Below, one piece after another: positions 29,336 through 38,937 of a stretch of 64,000 bases of DNA. The position numbers were made by a program, and so were the translations under genes. The stretch spans positions 24,806-88,805 of the forward strand of contig NZ_JAQGEI010000023.1 of assembly GCF_029017505.1 (NCBI RefSeq). The letters are read 5' to 3'. Below the pieces are notes generated by a model. The model was not told the DNA's origin. It ran no database searches and saw only the letters and a program-made list of their open reading frames with translations. The stretch's first letter is position 1. The number at the start of each line of letters is the position of its first letter. The DNA is from Sedimenticola hydrogenitrophicus (lineage in GTDB: Bacteria; Pseudomonadota; Gammaproteobacteria; Chromatiales; Chromatiaceae).

Positions 29336-30282
29336 GGTCGCGGTTCGCCGTACAGGGCCAGGGCGGCGAGCGCCGCGTGACGTTGCGAGTCGCCCCGGGC
29401 CGGCTTCAACTCCAGCTCCGGCAGGCGCAAGCCGAACGCCTGCTGCCGTTGGGCGGCGTCCAGTACCGCCCGGCAGAGGGCACTGAGCCGGGCCTCGGTC
29501 TCCAGTCCGGGATAGTGCCCCCAGTCGATCCACAGCTGGTCGGCGCGGTCGCCGCCGAACTGCTTGGTCTGCAGTCCCTGCTCCCGGGCATGGACCTTCC
29601 AGGCGATCTGCCGCGGGGAGTCGCCGGGGCGGTAGCCGCGCAGACCGACGAAATCATCGGCGCCCACCCCCTTGTCGCCCTGCTGGCTCAGCTGGTAGGC
29701 GGGTTGGCTGGTCGCCGGGGTGTGCGGCCCGGGCGCGGGATAGACCAACACCTCCCCGTCCAGCTCAAGATAACACCAGGCATGGAGCAGGCCCAGTGGA
29801 TAACGGGTGGAGAGGACACAGCGCGGTATGGGAAAGCGACCGCGCCGTTCGGCGCGTGTGCTCAGGGTGAAACGCTGTTCACTGCGCGGCGCCAGGTCGC
29901 CGGCAACCGCTTCGTGGGCGGCCAGCTGGAGCCGGATGCCGGGGCGCTCGCCGCCCCGCGGGTTGCCGACCTGGATCTCGAACCGGGCCTGCTGACCCTT
30001 GAATACCGGATCACTGCGTCCTGGGCGCAGCGTCAGCCCCAGCAGATTACGCCAGGTATGCAGCATCGCCACCAGGCCGAGACCGGCCAGCAGGAAGGTG
30101 AGCAGAAAACCGAGATTGTTGGCGTAGTTGACCGAGCCGATCCAGATCAGCAACAGCAGCAGGGCGAATCCGAGGCCATAGCGGGTGGGGATGATGTAGA
30201 TCTGTTGCGGACCCACCGTGGCCCCGTCCCGCGCATCACCGCGGCAGCGCCGGATAAAACGCTCAGGGACCCGCCACCTCAT
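29332..30282 (-). CDS. DUF58 domain protein
   Basis: A 316-residue protein with two membrane segments (residues about 32-75) and the DUF58 signature DFVGLRGYRPGDSPRQIAWK at about residues 200-220. DUF58 proteins carry a von Willebrand-like fold and are thought to act with a MoxR AAA+ ATPase. It overlaps moxR and tgpA by four bases at each end, which indicates tight coupling. Confidence 0.88.
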   Translation of the reverse strand: MRWRVPERFIRRCRGDARDGATVGPQQIYIIPTRYGLGFALLLLLIWIGSVNYANNLGFLLTFLLAGLGLVAMLHTWRNLLGLTLRPGRSDPVFKGQQARFEIQVGNPRGGERPGIRLQLAAHEAVAGDLAPRSEQRFTLSTRAERRGRFPIPRCVLSTRYPLGLLHAWCYLELDGEVLVYPAPGPHTPATSQPAYQLSQQGDKGVGADDFVGLRGYRPGDSPRQIAWKVHAREQGLQTKQFGGDRADQLWIDWGHYPGLETEARLSALCRAVLDAAQRQQAFGLRLPELELKPARGDSQRHAALAALALYGEPRP

Positions 30283-31196
30283 GGCAGCGGCACGGATTCG
30301 AGCAGGAACTGCGCCAGCCCCGCCCCCTCGCGCACCCCGGTATCACTGTCGGAGTGCAGCCGGTGGGCCACCGTGGCACTCAGCACCGTCTGCACATCCT
30401 CCGGCAGCACCTGCGAGTGACCAGCCTGCAGGGCCCAGGCGCGGGCGCTGTTGATCAGGGCCAGTCCGGCGCGGGGCGAGAGGCCGTGATTGAAGCGGGG
30501 ACTGTGGCGGCTGAATTTGAGCAGGGCCTGGATGTAATCCAGCAGCGCGTCCGATACATGGACCCGGGCCACCTGCTGCTGCAGGGCGCGCAGCTGTTCC
30601 AGGTTGAGGCAGGGATCGAGCTGTTCCAGCAGGCTGCGCCGATCCTCGCCGTTCAGCAGCACCCGCTCGGCCCGGGCGTCCGGGTAGCCGATATGGAGTC
30701 GCATCAGGAAACGGTCGAGCTGCGACTCCGGCAGCGGGAAGGTACCGATCTGGTGAGCCGGATTCTGGGTGGCGATTACGAAGAACGGCAGTGGCAGGCT
30801 GCGGGTGCTGCCGTCGATGGTCACCTGCCGCTCCTCCATCGCCTCCAGCAAGGCACTCTGTGCCTTGGGGGTGGCCCGGTTGATCTCATCCGCCAGCAGC
30901 AGTTGGGTGAACACCGGGCCGGGATGAAACTGGAACGACTCCTCGCCGCGATGGTAGACCGAGACGCCGATGATGTCCGCCGGCAGCAGGTCGCTGGTGA
31001 ACTGGATACGCTGGTACTGCAGCCCCAGCAGCCGGGCCAGGGTGTGGGCCAGGGTGGTCTTGCCGACCCCGGGGAGATCCTCGATCAACAAGTGGCCATT
31101 GGCCAGCAGACAGGTCAGGGCCAGCCGCAGTGTATGCTCCTTGCCGACGATGATTTTACCGGCTTCCATCACCACCTGATCCAGCAGCTGCTTCAT
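30279..31196 (-). CDS. MoxR-family AAA+ ATPase
   Basis: A 305-residue chaperone-like ATPase. Walker A is GVGKTTLAHTLA, Walker B LLADEINRATPKAQSALLEAM, and sensor 1 ATQNPAHQIGTFPLPESQLDRF. MoxR ATPases remodel or activate partner proteins that carry VWA-like domains, here presumably the DUF58 product. It is the first gene of the three-gene operon. Confidence 0.92.
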   Translation of the reverse strand: MKQLLDQVVMEAGKIIVGKEHTLRLALTCLLANGHLLIEDLPGVGKTTLAHTLARLLGLQYQRIQFTSDLLPADIIGVSVYHRGEESFQFHPGPVFTQLLLADEINRATPKAQSALLEAMEERQVTIDGSTRSLPLPFFVIATQNPAHQIGTFPLPESQLDRFLMRLHIGYPDARAERVLLNGEDRRSLLEQLDPCLNLEQLRALQQQVARVHVSDALLDYIQALLKFSRHSPRFNHGLSPRAGLALINSARAWALQAGHSQVLPEDVQTVLSATVAHRLHSDSDTGVREGAGLAQFLLESVPLP

Positions 31197-31772
31197 AATG
31201 ACTCCCGATTTGTTGTCGCAAGGTTAAAGAGTACCAGCTTTACGTCCGCTGCCTGGCAGGGGAATGCAGAATGTGCCCACGGTCGCAAAACAGACCGGTA
31301 TTCACCCGTTCGCGAGGATATTTGTACAGCATTTTTTTAGATCCATAATAATGTTATCGGCTCCGGGGGGCTTTCCGGCAGTGGATAAATGCCCGTTATG
31401 GTGCGTTGCAATATTCCCTGTAGGCGCCGCCGTTACTGAATTTAACACATCCTTATCTACTAACATGCTGCAATTGCAACATAGCTTTTTTTGATTGTTG
31501 CAAAGCGAATTCTGATTATCGCCTGCTCGCTTCCAGGACTAGGATGAATCCGTTTGCCAGTGTCCGGTTCCGCTCTCCCAAAAAAACGAACCATTGCTTG
31601 CTGTGACCATAAGGGCCTGGAAAGAAAAAACGGCTACGCAGTTATTTCTTGACAGGCCCGATAATCAGACGCTGCAGGAACCTCTGCCTGGCAAGCAGTT
31701 GCCGGGTTATATCGACATCACCATAACTAAAATGGCCCGGCCTTAAATCAAAATGATTTTTGGAGGTATACA
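31197..31772. other. Divergent intergenic region between moxR and hppA
   Basis: These 576 bases are more AT-rich than the neighbours and show no credible gene. They contain a short palindromic stretch ATGCTGCAATTGCAACAT near 31464 and the ribosome site GGAGG before hppA. The leader before hppA is long enough for regulation, but I recognise no riboswitch or small RNA. Confidence 0.4.
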
Positions 31773-33794
31773 ATGACATCGGGCCTTGTTTTTGCACTGT
31801 TATGCGCTGTGGGGGCAATCGCCTACGGCGGCTACTCCATCCGCTGGCTATTGGCCAAACCGGAGGGATCCGAGGAGATGCGCAATATCAGTCTGGCGAT
31901 CCGGGAGGGGGCGTCGGCCTACCTCAATCGGCAGTACATGGCGATCAGCATCGTCGGGGTGGTCCTGTTCGGGGTGATCTACGGCTTACTCAATGCCACC
32001 ACCGCGTTCGGCTTTGCCCTCGGCGCCATCTTCTCCGGGTTGGCCGGGTATATCGGCATGAACATCTCGGTACGGGCCAATTCGCGCACCACCGAGGCGG
32101 CCAAGACCGGCCTCAATGCGGCCCTGGCCGTGGCCTTCCGCGGCGGCGCCATCACCGGCATGCTGGTGGTGGGCCTGGGCCTGCTGGCGGTGGCCGGATT
32201 CTACGCCTGGCTGCTCGGCATGACCCCGGCCGGTGAGGCGGTGAATCTTGCCCCGTTGATCGGTCTGGCCTTCGGTGGTTCGCTGATCTCCATCTTCGCC
32301 CGGCTCGGCGGCGGTATCTTCACCAAGGGCGCCGACGTGGGCGCCGACCTGGTGGGCAAGGTGGAAGCCGGGATCCCCGAGGATGATCCACGAAATCCGG
32401 CGGTAATCGCCGACAACGTGGGCGACAATGTCGGCGACTGCGCCGGCATGGCGGCCGACCTGTTCGAGACCTACGCGGTGACCACCATCGCCACCATGAT
32501 GCTGGGGGCGCTGATCTTCGCGGATAACCCCAACGCGGCCCTGCTGCCGCTGGTACTGGGCGGCATCTCCATCCTCACCTCGATTATCGGTACCTTCTTT
32601 GTCTCGGTAAAAGACGGCGGCAAGATCATGAACGCCCTGTACCGCGCCCTGGCGGTCTCCGCCGTCCTCTCGGCCGTCGCCTTCTATCCGGTGACCCAGT
32701 GGCTGATGGGTGACGATGTCACCTATGCGGTGATGGATCTGTACGGCGCGGCCCTGATCGGGCTGATCATTACCGCCGCGCTGGTGATGATCACCGACTA
32801 CTACACCTCGACCGACTACAGACCGGTGCGACTGCTGGCGGCCGCCTCCACCACCGGCCACGGCACCAATATCATCGCCGGGCTGGCACTCTCCATGCGC
32901 TCCACCGCGGCCCCGCTGGTGGTGATCTGTGCCGGTATCCTGTCCGCCTACGCCATGGCCGGGCTGTACGGTATCGCCATCGCCGCGACCTCGATGCTGT
33001 CGATGACCGGGATCATCGTCGCCATCGATGCCTATGGTCCGATCACCGATAACGCCGGTGGTATCGCCGAAATGGCCAACCTGCCCAACGAGATCCGCAG
33101 TATCACCGATGAGCTGGATGCCGTGGGCAACACCACCAAGGCGGTGACCAAGGGTTACGCCATCGGTTCCGCGGCCCTGGCGGCCCTGGTGCTGTTCGCC
33201 GACTATACCCGGGAACTGGCGCATTACACCGGCGAGGTCCTGACCTTCGATCTCTCCAACCATCTGGTGATCGTCGGGCTGTTCATTGGCGGCCTGGTGC
33301 CCTACCTGTTCGGCGCCATGGCGATGGAGGCGGTGGGTCGTGCGGCCGGCGGCATCGTGCTCGAGGTGCGGCGGCAGTTCAAGGAGATCCCCGGGATCAT
33401 GGACGGCAGCGCCAAGCCGGACTACTCGCGTGCCGTGGATATGCTGACCAAATCGGCCATCAAGGAGATGGTACTCCCCTCCCTGCTGCCGATTGCCGTG
33501 CCATTGGCCGTGGGCCTGATGCTGGGTCCCCAGGCGCTGGGCGGCGTGCTGCTCGGCTCCATCATCACCGGCCTGTTCGTCGCCATCTCCATGACCACCG
33601 GTGGCGGCGCCTGGGACAATGCGAAAAAGTATATTGAAGACGACAACCATGGCGGCAAGGGTTCCGAGGCCCACAAGGCCTCGGTCACCGGGGACACCGT
33701 GGGCGATCCCTACAAGGACACCGCCGGCCCGGCGATCAATCCATTGATCAAGATCATCAACATTGTGGCGCTGATGATTGTACCGTTAATGTAA
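31773..33794 (+). CDS. hppA: Membrane-bound proton-translocating pyrophosphatase (K+-independent type)
   Basis: A 673-residue enzyme with about 16 membrane segments that couples PPi hydrolysis to proton pumping. The catalytic motifs [20 protein letters not shown] and [12 protein letters not shown] are intact, as is a C-terminal acidic motif near [24 protein letters not shown] carries Lys and Thr at the two positions that mark the K+-independent class (Ala and Gly in K+-dependent enzymes). A strong GGAGG precedes the ATG. It may save energy or let PPi-linked metabolism run in reverse, as proposed for sulfur-oxidising symbionts (context inference). Confidence 0.95.
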   Translation: MTSGLVFALLCAVGAIAYGGYSIRWLLAKPEGSEEMRNISLAIREGASAYLNRQYMAISIVGVVLFGVIYGLLNATTAFGFALGAIFSGLAGYIGMNISVRANSRTTEAAKTGLNAALAVAFRGGAITGMLVVGLGLLAVAGFYAWLLGMTPAGEAVNLAPLIGLAFGGSLISIFARLGGGIFTKGADVGADLVGKVEAGIPEDDPRNPAVIADNVGDNVGDCAGMAADLFETYAVTTIATMMLGALIFADNPNAALLPLVLGGISILTSIIGTFFVSVKDGGKIMNALYRALAVSAVLSAVAFYPVTQWLMGDDVTYAVMDLYGAALIGLIITAALVMITDYYTSTDYRPVRLLAAASTTGHGTNIIAGLALSMRSTAAPLVVICAGILSAYAMAGLYGIAIAATSMLSMTGIIVAIDAYGPITDNAGGIAEMANLPNEIRSITDELDAVGNTTKAVTKGYAIGSAALAALVLFADYTRELAHYTGEVLTFDLSNHLVIVGLFIGGLVPYLFGAMAMEAVGRAAGGIVLEVRRQFKEIPGIMDGSAKPDYSRAVDMLTKSAIKEMVLPSLLPIAVPLAVGLMLGPQALGGVLLGSIITGLFVAISMTTGGGAWDNAKKYIEDDNHGGKGSEAHKASVTGDTVGDPYKDTAGPAINPLIKIINIVALMIVPLM

Positions 33795-33859
33795 TTGCAC
33801 CCGGTGAAGTCTGGCCGGGTGTATTCCCGGCCAACACTTCGCGGAACAGGAGAAAAACA

Positions 33860-34087
33860 GTGGCTAAAGTCAGAATTCAATTGGTACCGGAGATCGAGTT
33901 CAAGATGGATCTGGACGTATCGGAAGTCGATGCCGACACGCGCGACTACGACGTGCAGCAGCACAAGACAGAGATTTATGCCGAGTTTGAAAGAAGGCTG
34001 AAGGCGGCCTTCCCGGAAGGCTACCGGATGCACACCTTTGAGTTCGGCCTGGATACCGGCTGGCACGAGGAGTTGGCCAAGAGTTAA
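33860..34087 (+). CDS. Small protein of unknown function downstream of hppA
   Basis: A 75-residue, soluble, charged protein (MAKVRIQLVPEIEFKMDLDV...GWHEELAKS). The GTG start is preceded by AGGAG at 8 bases, and codon use is like that of the neighbours, so it is probably real. No known motif, Cys pair or membrane segment is visible. A hairpin CACCCGG / CCGGGTG (33798-33821) sits between it and hppA. I do not recognise the family. Confidence 0.65.
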   Translation: MAKVRIQLVPEIEFKMDLDVSEVDADTRDYDVQQHKTEIYAEFERRLKAAFPEGYRMHTFEFGLDTGWHEELAKS

Positions 34088-34106
34088 ATCTCACGGCAGT
34101 GGCCAT

Positions 34107-34138
34107 GCCTGCCGGGACGATTTCGGTTTCCGGCAGGC
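34107..34138 (+). terminator. Hairpin after the small hppA-linked gene
   Basis: GCCTGCCGG / CCGGCAGGC is a perfect 9-bp stem with a 14-base loop, 20 bases after the stop codon. It has no U run, so termination would be weak or factor-dependent. Confidence 0.45.
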
Positions 34139-34140
34139 CC

Positions 34141-34194
34141 AGGAGTCTGTCCGGCTTTTCCGCAGTAGATCAGTGTGAAGCCCGACAGACTCCT
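34141..34194. repeat. AGGAGTCTG palindromic repeat
   Basis: AGGAGTCTGTCCGGCTT (34141-34157) and AAGCCCGACAGACTCCT (34178-34194) pair with one mismatch around a 20-base loop. This is the third member of the family at 15539, 19285 and 38888. The 238 bases to mnmG hold only a weaker hairpin (34220-34233 with 34260-34273). Confidence 0.85.
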
Positions 34195-34432
34195 AATCAC
34201 CCTCTCGTTACGTTAGTCCAGAATCCGTGACTTCCGGGATATGCTTGGGGTTGGTAGTCAAGTCATGGATTCAGGTTGATTTCAGCCGCATCCGGGTGCT
34301 GACCGATTCAGCGGCCCACGAAGCCGACCGGATCGGACATTACCCTCCGGTCCTCGAGGTTTAACACCTGTTCCAGCCGTATACCCACAAGAGGTACACT
34401 AGCCGGCTGAATCGTTCTTGTTCCGAGTAACC

Positions 34433-36304
34433 ATGTTTTATTCCGACAGCTATGAGGTGATTGTGGTGGGCGGCGGCCATGCCGGGACCGAGGCGGCCCT
34501 GGCGGCGGCGCGGATGGGTGCGCGCACCCTGCTGCTGAGCCACAACATCGAGACCCTGGGGCAGATGAGCTGCAATCCGGCCATCGGCGGCATTGGCAAG
34601 GGGCATCTGGTCAAGGAGGTGGACGCCCTGGGTGGCGCCATGGCCCATGCCACCGATCTCGGCGGCATCCAGTTCCGTATCCTGAATGCCAGCAAGGGGC
34701 CGGCGGTGCGGGCGACCCGTGCCCAGGCGGATCGGGTGCGCTACAAGGCGGCGATCCGCTTCGCCCTGGAGAACCAGCCCCACCTCGACCTGTTCCAGCA
34801 GGCGGTGGACGACCTGATCGTCGAGGGGGAACGGGTCACCGGGGTGGTGACCCAGATGGGGCTGAAGTTCCATGCCCGGGCCGTGGTGCTGACCACCGGC
34901 ACCTTTCTCGGCGGGCGCATCCACATCGGCCTCAACAACTACGAGGGCGGGCGCGCCGGCGATCCCCCGGCCAATGCCCTCTCGCGGCGGCTGCGCGAGC
35001 TGCCGTTCAACGTGGCGCGTCTGAAGACCGGCACCCCGCCGCGCATCGACAGCCGCACCATCGACTACAGCCAGCTGGCGGAACAGCCCGGGGACGACCC
35101 GGCGCCGGTCTTCTCCTTCATGGGCTCGCGCGCCGAACACCCGCGCCAGGTCAGCTGCCACATCACCCACACCAACGAGCGCACCCACGAGATCATCCGC
35201 GCCGGGCTGTCGCGCTCGCCCATGTACACCGGGGTGATCGAGGGGGTGGGCCCGCGCTACTGCCCCTCGATCGAGGACAAGGTGGTGCGCTTCGCCGACA
35301 AGGGGGCGCACCAGATCTTCATCGAGCCGGAGGGGCTGGAGTGCAACGAGGTCTACCCCAACGGCATCTCCACCTCCCTGCCCTTCGATGTGCAACACGA
35401 CCTGGTGCGCTCCATGGCGGGGTTCGCCGAGGCGCGCATCATGCGCCCCGGCTATGCCATCGAGTACGACTTTTTCGATCCCCGCGACCTGCGCCCCAGC
35501 CTGGAGACGCGCTTCATCGAAGGACTGTTCTTCGCCGGCCAAATCAACGGCACCACCGGTTACGAGGAGGCGGCGGCCCAGGGGCTGCTGGCCGGACTCA
35601 ACGCGGTACTCAAGATTCGCGAGCAGGCGGCTTGGTCGCCGCGCCGCGACGAGGCCTATCTCGGGGTGTTGGTGGATGATCTGATCAGCAAGGGGACCCA
35701 GGAGCCCTACCGCATGTTCACCAGCCGGGCCGAGTTCCGCCTGCTGCTGCGCGAGGACAACGCCGACCTGCGCCTGACCGAACAGGGGCGCCGGCTGGGG
35801 CTGGTGGGGGATGCGCGCTGGCAGCGCTTCGAGCAGAAGCGCGAGGCCATCGAGCGCGAGCAGCAGCGGCTGCGGGAGATCTGGGTGCAGCCCGGCAGCC
35901 CGCTCGCCGAACAGGTCACCGCGCTGTTCGACAGCCCCATCTCCAAGGAGACCAGGGCCCTGGAGCTGTTGGCCCGGCCGGATGTGGACTACGCCCGGCT
36001 CTGCAGCCTGGCCGCCCTGGGGCCGGGGCTGGCGGACCGTGCGGCGGCCGAGCAGTTGGAGATCCAGGCCCGCTACGCCGGCTACATCAAGCGCCAGCAG
36101 GTGGAGATCGACCGCCTCAAGGCCAACGAGGCGCTGAAGCTGCCGGAGCATTTTGACTATGCCCGGGTGCGCGGCCTCTCGGCCGAGGTGCGGGAAAAAC
36201 TGCTCAAGCGCCGTCCGGCCACAATCGGCCAGGCGAGCCGCATTCCCGGGTTGACCCCGGCGGCCATCTCGCTATTGCTGATCCACCTGAAGCGTAAATC
36301 ATGA
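34433..36304 (+). CDS. mnmG: tRNA uridine-5-carboxymethylaminomethyl modification enzyme MnmG (GidA)
   Basis: A 623-residue FAD enzyme that acts with MnmE on tRNA U34. The FAD motif [21 protein letters not shown] is at the N-terminus. The family signatures [17 protein letters not shown] and [15 protein letters not shown] are present, as is the C-terminal helical RNA/MnmE-binding part. The ATG at 34433 ([15 protein letters not shown]) matches the E. coli start; a frame start at 34418 is upstream. The stop overlaps rsmG as ATGA. Confidence 0.98.
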   Translation: MFYSDSYEVIVVGGGHAGTEAALAAARMGARTLLLSHNIETLGQMSCNPAIGGIGKGHLVKEVDALGGAMAHATDLGGIQFRILNASKGPAVRATRAQADRVRYKAAIRFALENQPHLDLFQQAVDDLIVEGERVTGVVTQMGLKFHARAVVLTTGTFLGGRIHIGLNNYEGGRAGDPPANALSRRLRELPFNVARLKTGTPPRIDSRTIDYSQLAEQPGDDPAPVFSFMGSRAEHPRQVSCHITHTNERTHEIIRAGLSRSPMYTGVIEGVGPRYCPSIEDKVVRFADKGAHQIFIEPEGLECNEVYPNGISTSLPFDVQHDLVRSMAGFAEARIMRPGYAIEYDFFDPRDLRPSLETRFIEGLFFAGQINGTTGYEEAAAQGLLAGLNAVLKIREQAAWSPRRDEAYLGVLVDDLISKGTQEPYRMFTSRAEFRLLLREDNADLRLTEQGRRLGLVGDARWQRFEQKREAIEREQQRLREIWVQPGSPLAEQVTALFDSPISKETRALELLARPDVDYARLCSLAALGPGLADRAAAEQLEIQARYAGYIKRQQVEIDRLKANEALKLPEHFDYARVRGLSAEVREKLLKRRPATIGQASRIPGLTPAAISLLLIHLKRKS

Positions 36305-36948
36305 ACGTTCAGTTGAACCTGTGGCGGCGCCAGTTGCGAGAGGGGCTGCTGGCCATGGATATCGCACTTTCGGAGTGCCAGCAGCAGCAGTTGCTGGACT
36401 ATCTCGCCCTGCTGCTGAAGTGGAACAAGGCGTTCAACCTGACCGCCATCCGCGATGCCAATGAGATGGTCTCCCGCCAGCTGCTGGACAGCCTCTCCAT
36501 CCTGCCGCTGCTGCGCGGCACGCGGGTGCTGGACGTGGGCACCGGCCCCGGCCTGCCGGGCATTCCCCTGGCGGTGGCCCGTCCCGACTGTCAATTCACG
36601 CTGCTCGATTCCAACGGTAAGAAGACCCGCTTCGTGCAGCAGTCGGTGGTCACTCTGGGGCTGGACAATGTACAGGTGGTGCGCGACCGGGTGGAGGGGT
36701 ACCGGCCGGCGGCCGGCTTCGACACCATCACCTCGCGCGCCTTTGCCGCGTTGTCGAAGATGCTGCAGCTGACCCGGCACCTGCTGGACGAACAGGGCCG
36801 ATTGCTGGCGATGAAGGGGACGGTGCCGGGGGAGGAGATCGCCGAACTGGCGGCCGCCGGCTACCGGGTGGAGGTGGTGCCGCTGCGGGTGCCCGAAAGC
36901 GACGGCCAGCGCCATGCCCTGCTGGTGGAGCCTGTTCCAAGCAGATAA
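36301..36948 (+). CDS. rsmG: 16S rRNA (guanine-N7-)-methyltransferase RsmG (GidB)
   Basis: A 215-residue SAM-dependent methyltransferase that modifies G527 of 16S rRNA. The SAM motif [16 protein letters not shown] is at about residues 75-92, preceded by [12 protein letters not shown]. The order mnmG-rsmG-parA-parB is classical, but three small genes intervene before parA here. Confidence 0.97.
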   Translation: MNVQLNLWRRQLREGLLAMDIALSECQQQQLLDYLALLLKWNKAFNLTAIRDANEMVSRQLLDSLSILPLLRGTRVLDVGTGPGLPGIPLAVARPDCQFTLLDSNGKKTRFVQQSVVTLGLDNVQVVRDRVEGYRPAAGFDTITSRAFAALSKMLQLTRHLLDEQGRLLAMKGTVPGEEIAELAAAGYRVEVVPLRVPESDGQRHALLVEPVPSR

Positions 36949-36978
36949 ATCAGTCAGGGGTCGGAGTCCAGGCAGCCA

Positions 36979-37049
36979 GGGGTCGGAGTCAAACCGCAAC
37001 CATGCCATGGAATTTTTCGGCACATGCTGGGCGGTTTGACTCCGACCCC
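36979..37049. repeat. Large REP-like inverted repeat
   Basis: GGGGTCGGAGTCAAACCGC (36979-36997) and its perfect complement (37031-37049) enclose 33 bases. A partial direct copy AGGGGTCGGAGTC starts at 36956. Repeats of this GGGGTCGGAGTC type are scattered in many gammaproteobacterial genomes and are likely non-autonomous. A relic of a REP-type transposase lies at 60010. Confidence 0.8.
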
Positions 37050-37115
37050 GTTTCCCAGCCCGTGCCCCGCTATTGGTAATTACCGCGCGTTCATGCACGG
37101 CTGATGGAGAACAAC

Positions 37116-37565
37116 ATGCAGATCTGGGTCGACGCCGATGCCTGCCCCAACGTGATCAAGGAGATCCTGTTCCGGGCGGCGGAACGGGTGGAACTGCCGC
37201 TCATCCTGGTGGCCAATCAGCCGGTCAGTACCCCGCCTTCCCGCTTCATCCGCTCGATTCGGGTAGCGGCCGGTTTTGATGTGGCGGACAACGAGATCAT
37301 CCGTCAGGTGGCGGCCGGCGACCTGGTGATCACCGCCGACATCCCGCTGGCGGCCGGGGTGATCGACAAGGGGGGCTATGCGCTGAACCCCCGGGGCGAG
37401 CTCTATACCCGGGAGAATATCCGCGAACGACTGACGATGCGCGACTTCATGGATGAGCTGCGCGGCAGTGGCGTCAACACCGGCGGACCGCCGGCCCTGG
37501 ACAAGGGCGACCGCCTGGCCTTCGCCAACGCGCTGGACCGGTTTCTGGCCCGGCGCGGGGACTGA
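37116..37565 (+). CDS. YaiI/YqxD family (UPF0178, DUF188) protein
   Basis: A 149-residue cytosolic protein with the family start [29 protein letters not shown] and [17 protein letters not shown]. The fold is PIN-like, with conserved Asp residues, but its activity is not established. The ATG at 37116 has GGAG at 7 bases and was preferred to one at 37104. Confidence 0.9.
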   Translation: MQIWVDADACPNVIKEILFRAAERVELPLILVANQPVSTPPSRFIRSIRVAAGFDVADNEIIRQVAAGDLVITADIPLAAGVIDKGGYALNPRGELYTRENIRERLTMRDFMDELRGSGVNTGGPPALDKGDRLAFANALDRFLARRGD

Positions 37566-37657
37566 ATCACCGGGGTAACTCCCCGGCTCAGCCGGGGGAC
37601 TCGTCGGGTTTGACCTATGTATAAGTCGGGCACCTCTGGACGACAGTTGGCAATTGG

Positions 37658-37738
37658 ACTCTCGCCAAGACACCAAGCACGCCAAGGAAAACCGTTTCCT
37701 TCCTTTAATCTTTGCACTCTTGGCGTCTTGGCGAGAGT
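37658..37738. repeat. Inverted repeat of the CGCCAAGACACCAAG type
   Basis: ACTCTCGCCAAGACACCAAG (37658-37677) pairs with 37719-37738 with one mismatch around a 41-base loop. Such CGCCAAGACGCCAAG phrases are widely scattered in environmental bacteria. Just before it, at 37591-37612, GGGGGACTCGTCGGGTTTGAC looks like a decayed AGTCTG-family half. Confidence 0.7.
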
Positions 37739-37792
37739 AATGATCCTTTACCAATGCGGGACCGGGAAGGCACCGTGGGTACCAACGTGCGC

Positions 37793-38173
37793 CTACTCCA
37801 GGCGTTCGATCTCGGCGCGGATCTGTTCCAGCTTGCGCTGCATCACCCGCTCCAAATGGTCGATATCGCCCAGGATGCGCCGCTTGAAATCGGCCACGCC
37901 CTCCTCGCGGTTCACCAGCTGATCCAGTTCACTGGCCAGCTTCTGCATGGTGGGTGAGATCTCGCTGACCTCCTTATATTTATGGGTACCGCTGTCCACC
38001 TGCACCATCTTCTTGGCACGACCGTGACGGAACTTCATGCTGTGGGCGAACAGCTCGCCCTTCTTGCGCTTGAAATAGATCTTGAGGATGTCCTCGTCGC
38101 CCTCCTGCCGCAGGGTGTAGCGTTCAATCTGATCGAGGTCGGTAACGCCCAGCTCTTGCAATGTCTCATACAT
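37793..38173 (-). CDS. DUF3461 family protein
   Basis: A 126-residue soluble, charged protein with the family start MYETLQELGVTDLDQIERYT and LRQEGDEDILKIYFKRKKG, and a C-terminal coiled coil of about 55 residues (KLASELDQLVNREE...RAEIERLE). It is known as a conserved gammaproteobacterial family with no assigned function. Confidence 0.85.
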   Translation of the reverse strand: MYETLQELGVTDLDQIERYTLRQEGDEDILKIYFKRKKGELFAHSMKFRHGRAKKMVQVDSGTHKYKEVSEISPTMQKLASELDQLVNREEGVADFKRRILGDIDHLERVMQRKLEQIRAEIERLE

Positions 38174-38387
38174 GGATGGTTCCTTGCCGTGTGACGGCGC
38201 CTCCGGGTCATGGGCCTGTGGATTTAGGGCCCGCGCAAAAATAATTCCGTAGTACCGGGGCCCAGGGGCGACCGAATACAGGAACTTATTCTTGCACGGG
38301 TCCTTAAATATGCGTTACCGGGGTGGGAACTGCAAGCCGGGGGAATGGCGCGATTCAGGCAGCGGCTTGCCGAGGCTGAAACCGAAG

Positions 38388-38409
38388 CGCGATAATCGGC
38401 ATTATCGCG
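38388..38409. promoter_or_regulatory. Perfect palindrome before the zinc-ribbon gene
   Basis: CGCGATAAT-CGGC-ATTATCGCG is a perfect 9-base inverted repeat 25 bases before the ATG at 38435. Position and symmetry suggest an operator for a dimeric repressor, or a 5' hairpin. There is no direct evidence for either. Confidence 0.45.
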
Positions 38410-38434
38410 GACGAGAGCAGAGAGAGGCAGCGGC

Positions 38435-38728
38435 ATGACGACTATCATCGCGGGAAAATGCTGGCAGTGCGGCAGTGAACTGACGGCCCATGAATATGGC
38501 CGCGAGACGGTCTGCCTGAAGTGCGGCAAACCCACCCGGGTGTGCCGGAACTGCCGCTGGTATGACCCGGCCTGCACCAACCAGTGCCGCGAACCGCTGG
38601 CGGAGAAGGTGCAGGACAAGACCCGCGCCAACTATTGCGACTACTTCGAGCCGAGCGCCGATCCCAGGGCGGGTGACGCGCCCGGCGACGCGGACCACCG
38701 GCAGGCGGCGGAGGATCTGTTCAAGTGA
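38435..38728 (+). CDS. Small zinc-ribbon protein
   Basis: A 97-residue protein with cysteine pairs CWQCG, CLKCG and CRNCRWYD, then CTNQCREP and NYCDYF. This gives nine Cys before residue 70, enough for two zinc sites. Similar small proteins are conserved in proteobacteria without known function. AGAGAGG precedes the ATG. It stands alone between DUF3461 and parA. Confidence 0.75.
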   Translation: MTTIIAGKCWQCGSELTAHEYGRETVCLKCGKPTRVCRNCRWYDPACTNQCREPLAEKVQDKTRANYCDYFEPSADPRAGDAPGDADHRQAAEDLFK

Positions 38729-38887
38729 GCCCGCGGCCGGGGAGAGCGGGCCGGATTCCGGGATGCGCCCCCGATTGGCGCGGTGCCGTCCCCGCCAATC
38801 CCGTCAAAGTTCGTACATCTAGCCCGCTTTCTGATATTCTGAATGGCCCGTCAGCTATCTGGGGACGGGGAGTTTTTGGGGAACCCG

Positions 38888-38904
38888 GGAGTCTGGCAGA
38901 CTCC
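38888..38904. repeat. Minimal AGGAGTCTG palindrome upstream of parA
   Basis: GGAGTCTGGCAGACTCC is an 8-base perfect inverted repeat with a one-base centre, 34 bases before the parA start. It looks like the bare outer arms of the family at 15539, 19285 and 34141, with the inner part lost. Confidence 0.7.
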
Positions 38905-38937
38905 TGGAATGTGCGGGTACTAGCGCGGAAATAGGCT

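Noticed and set aside
31691..31704. TGGCAAGCAGTTGC upstream of hppA as a sigma-54 promoter
   Set aside because: The GG and GC doublets are nine rather than ten bases apart, and the match outside them is poor.
36949..37792. CRISPR array
   Set aside because: Repeats here are inverted, of different families, and not regularly spaced direct repeats; no cas genes are in the window.
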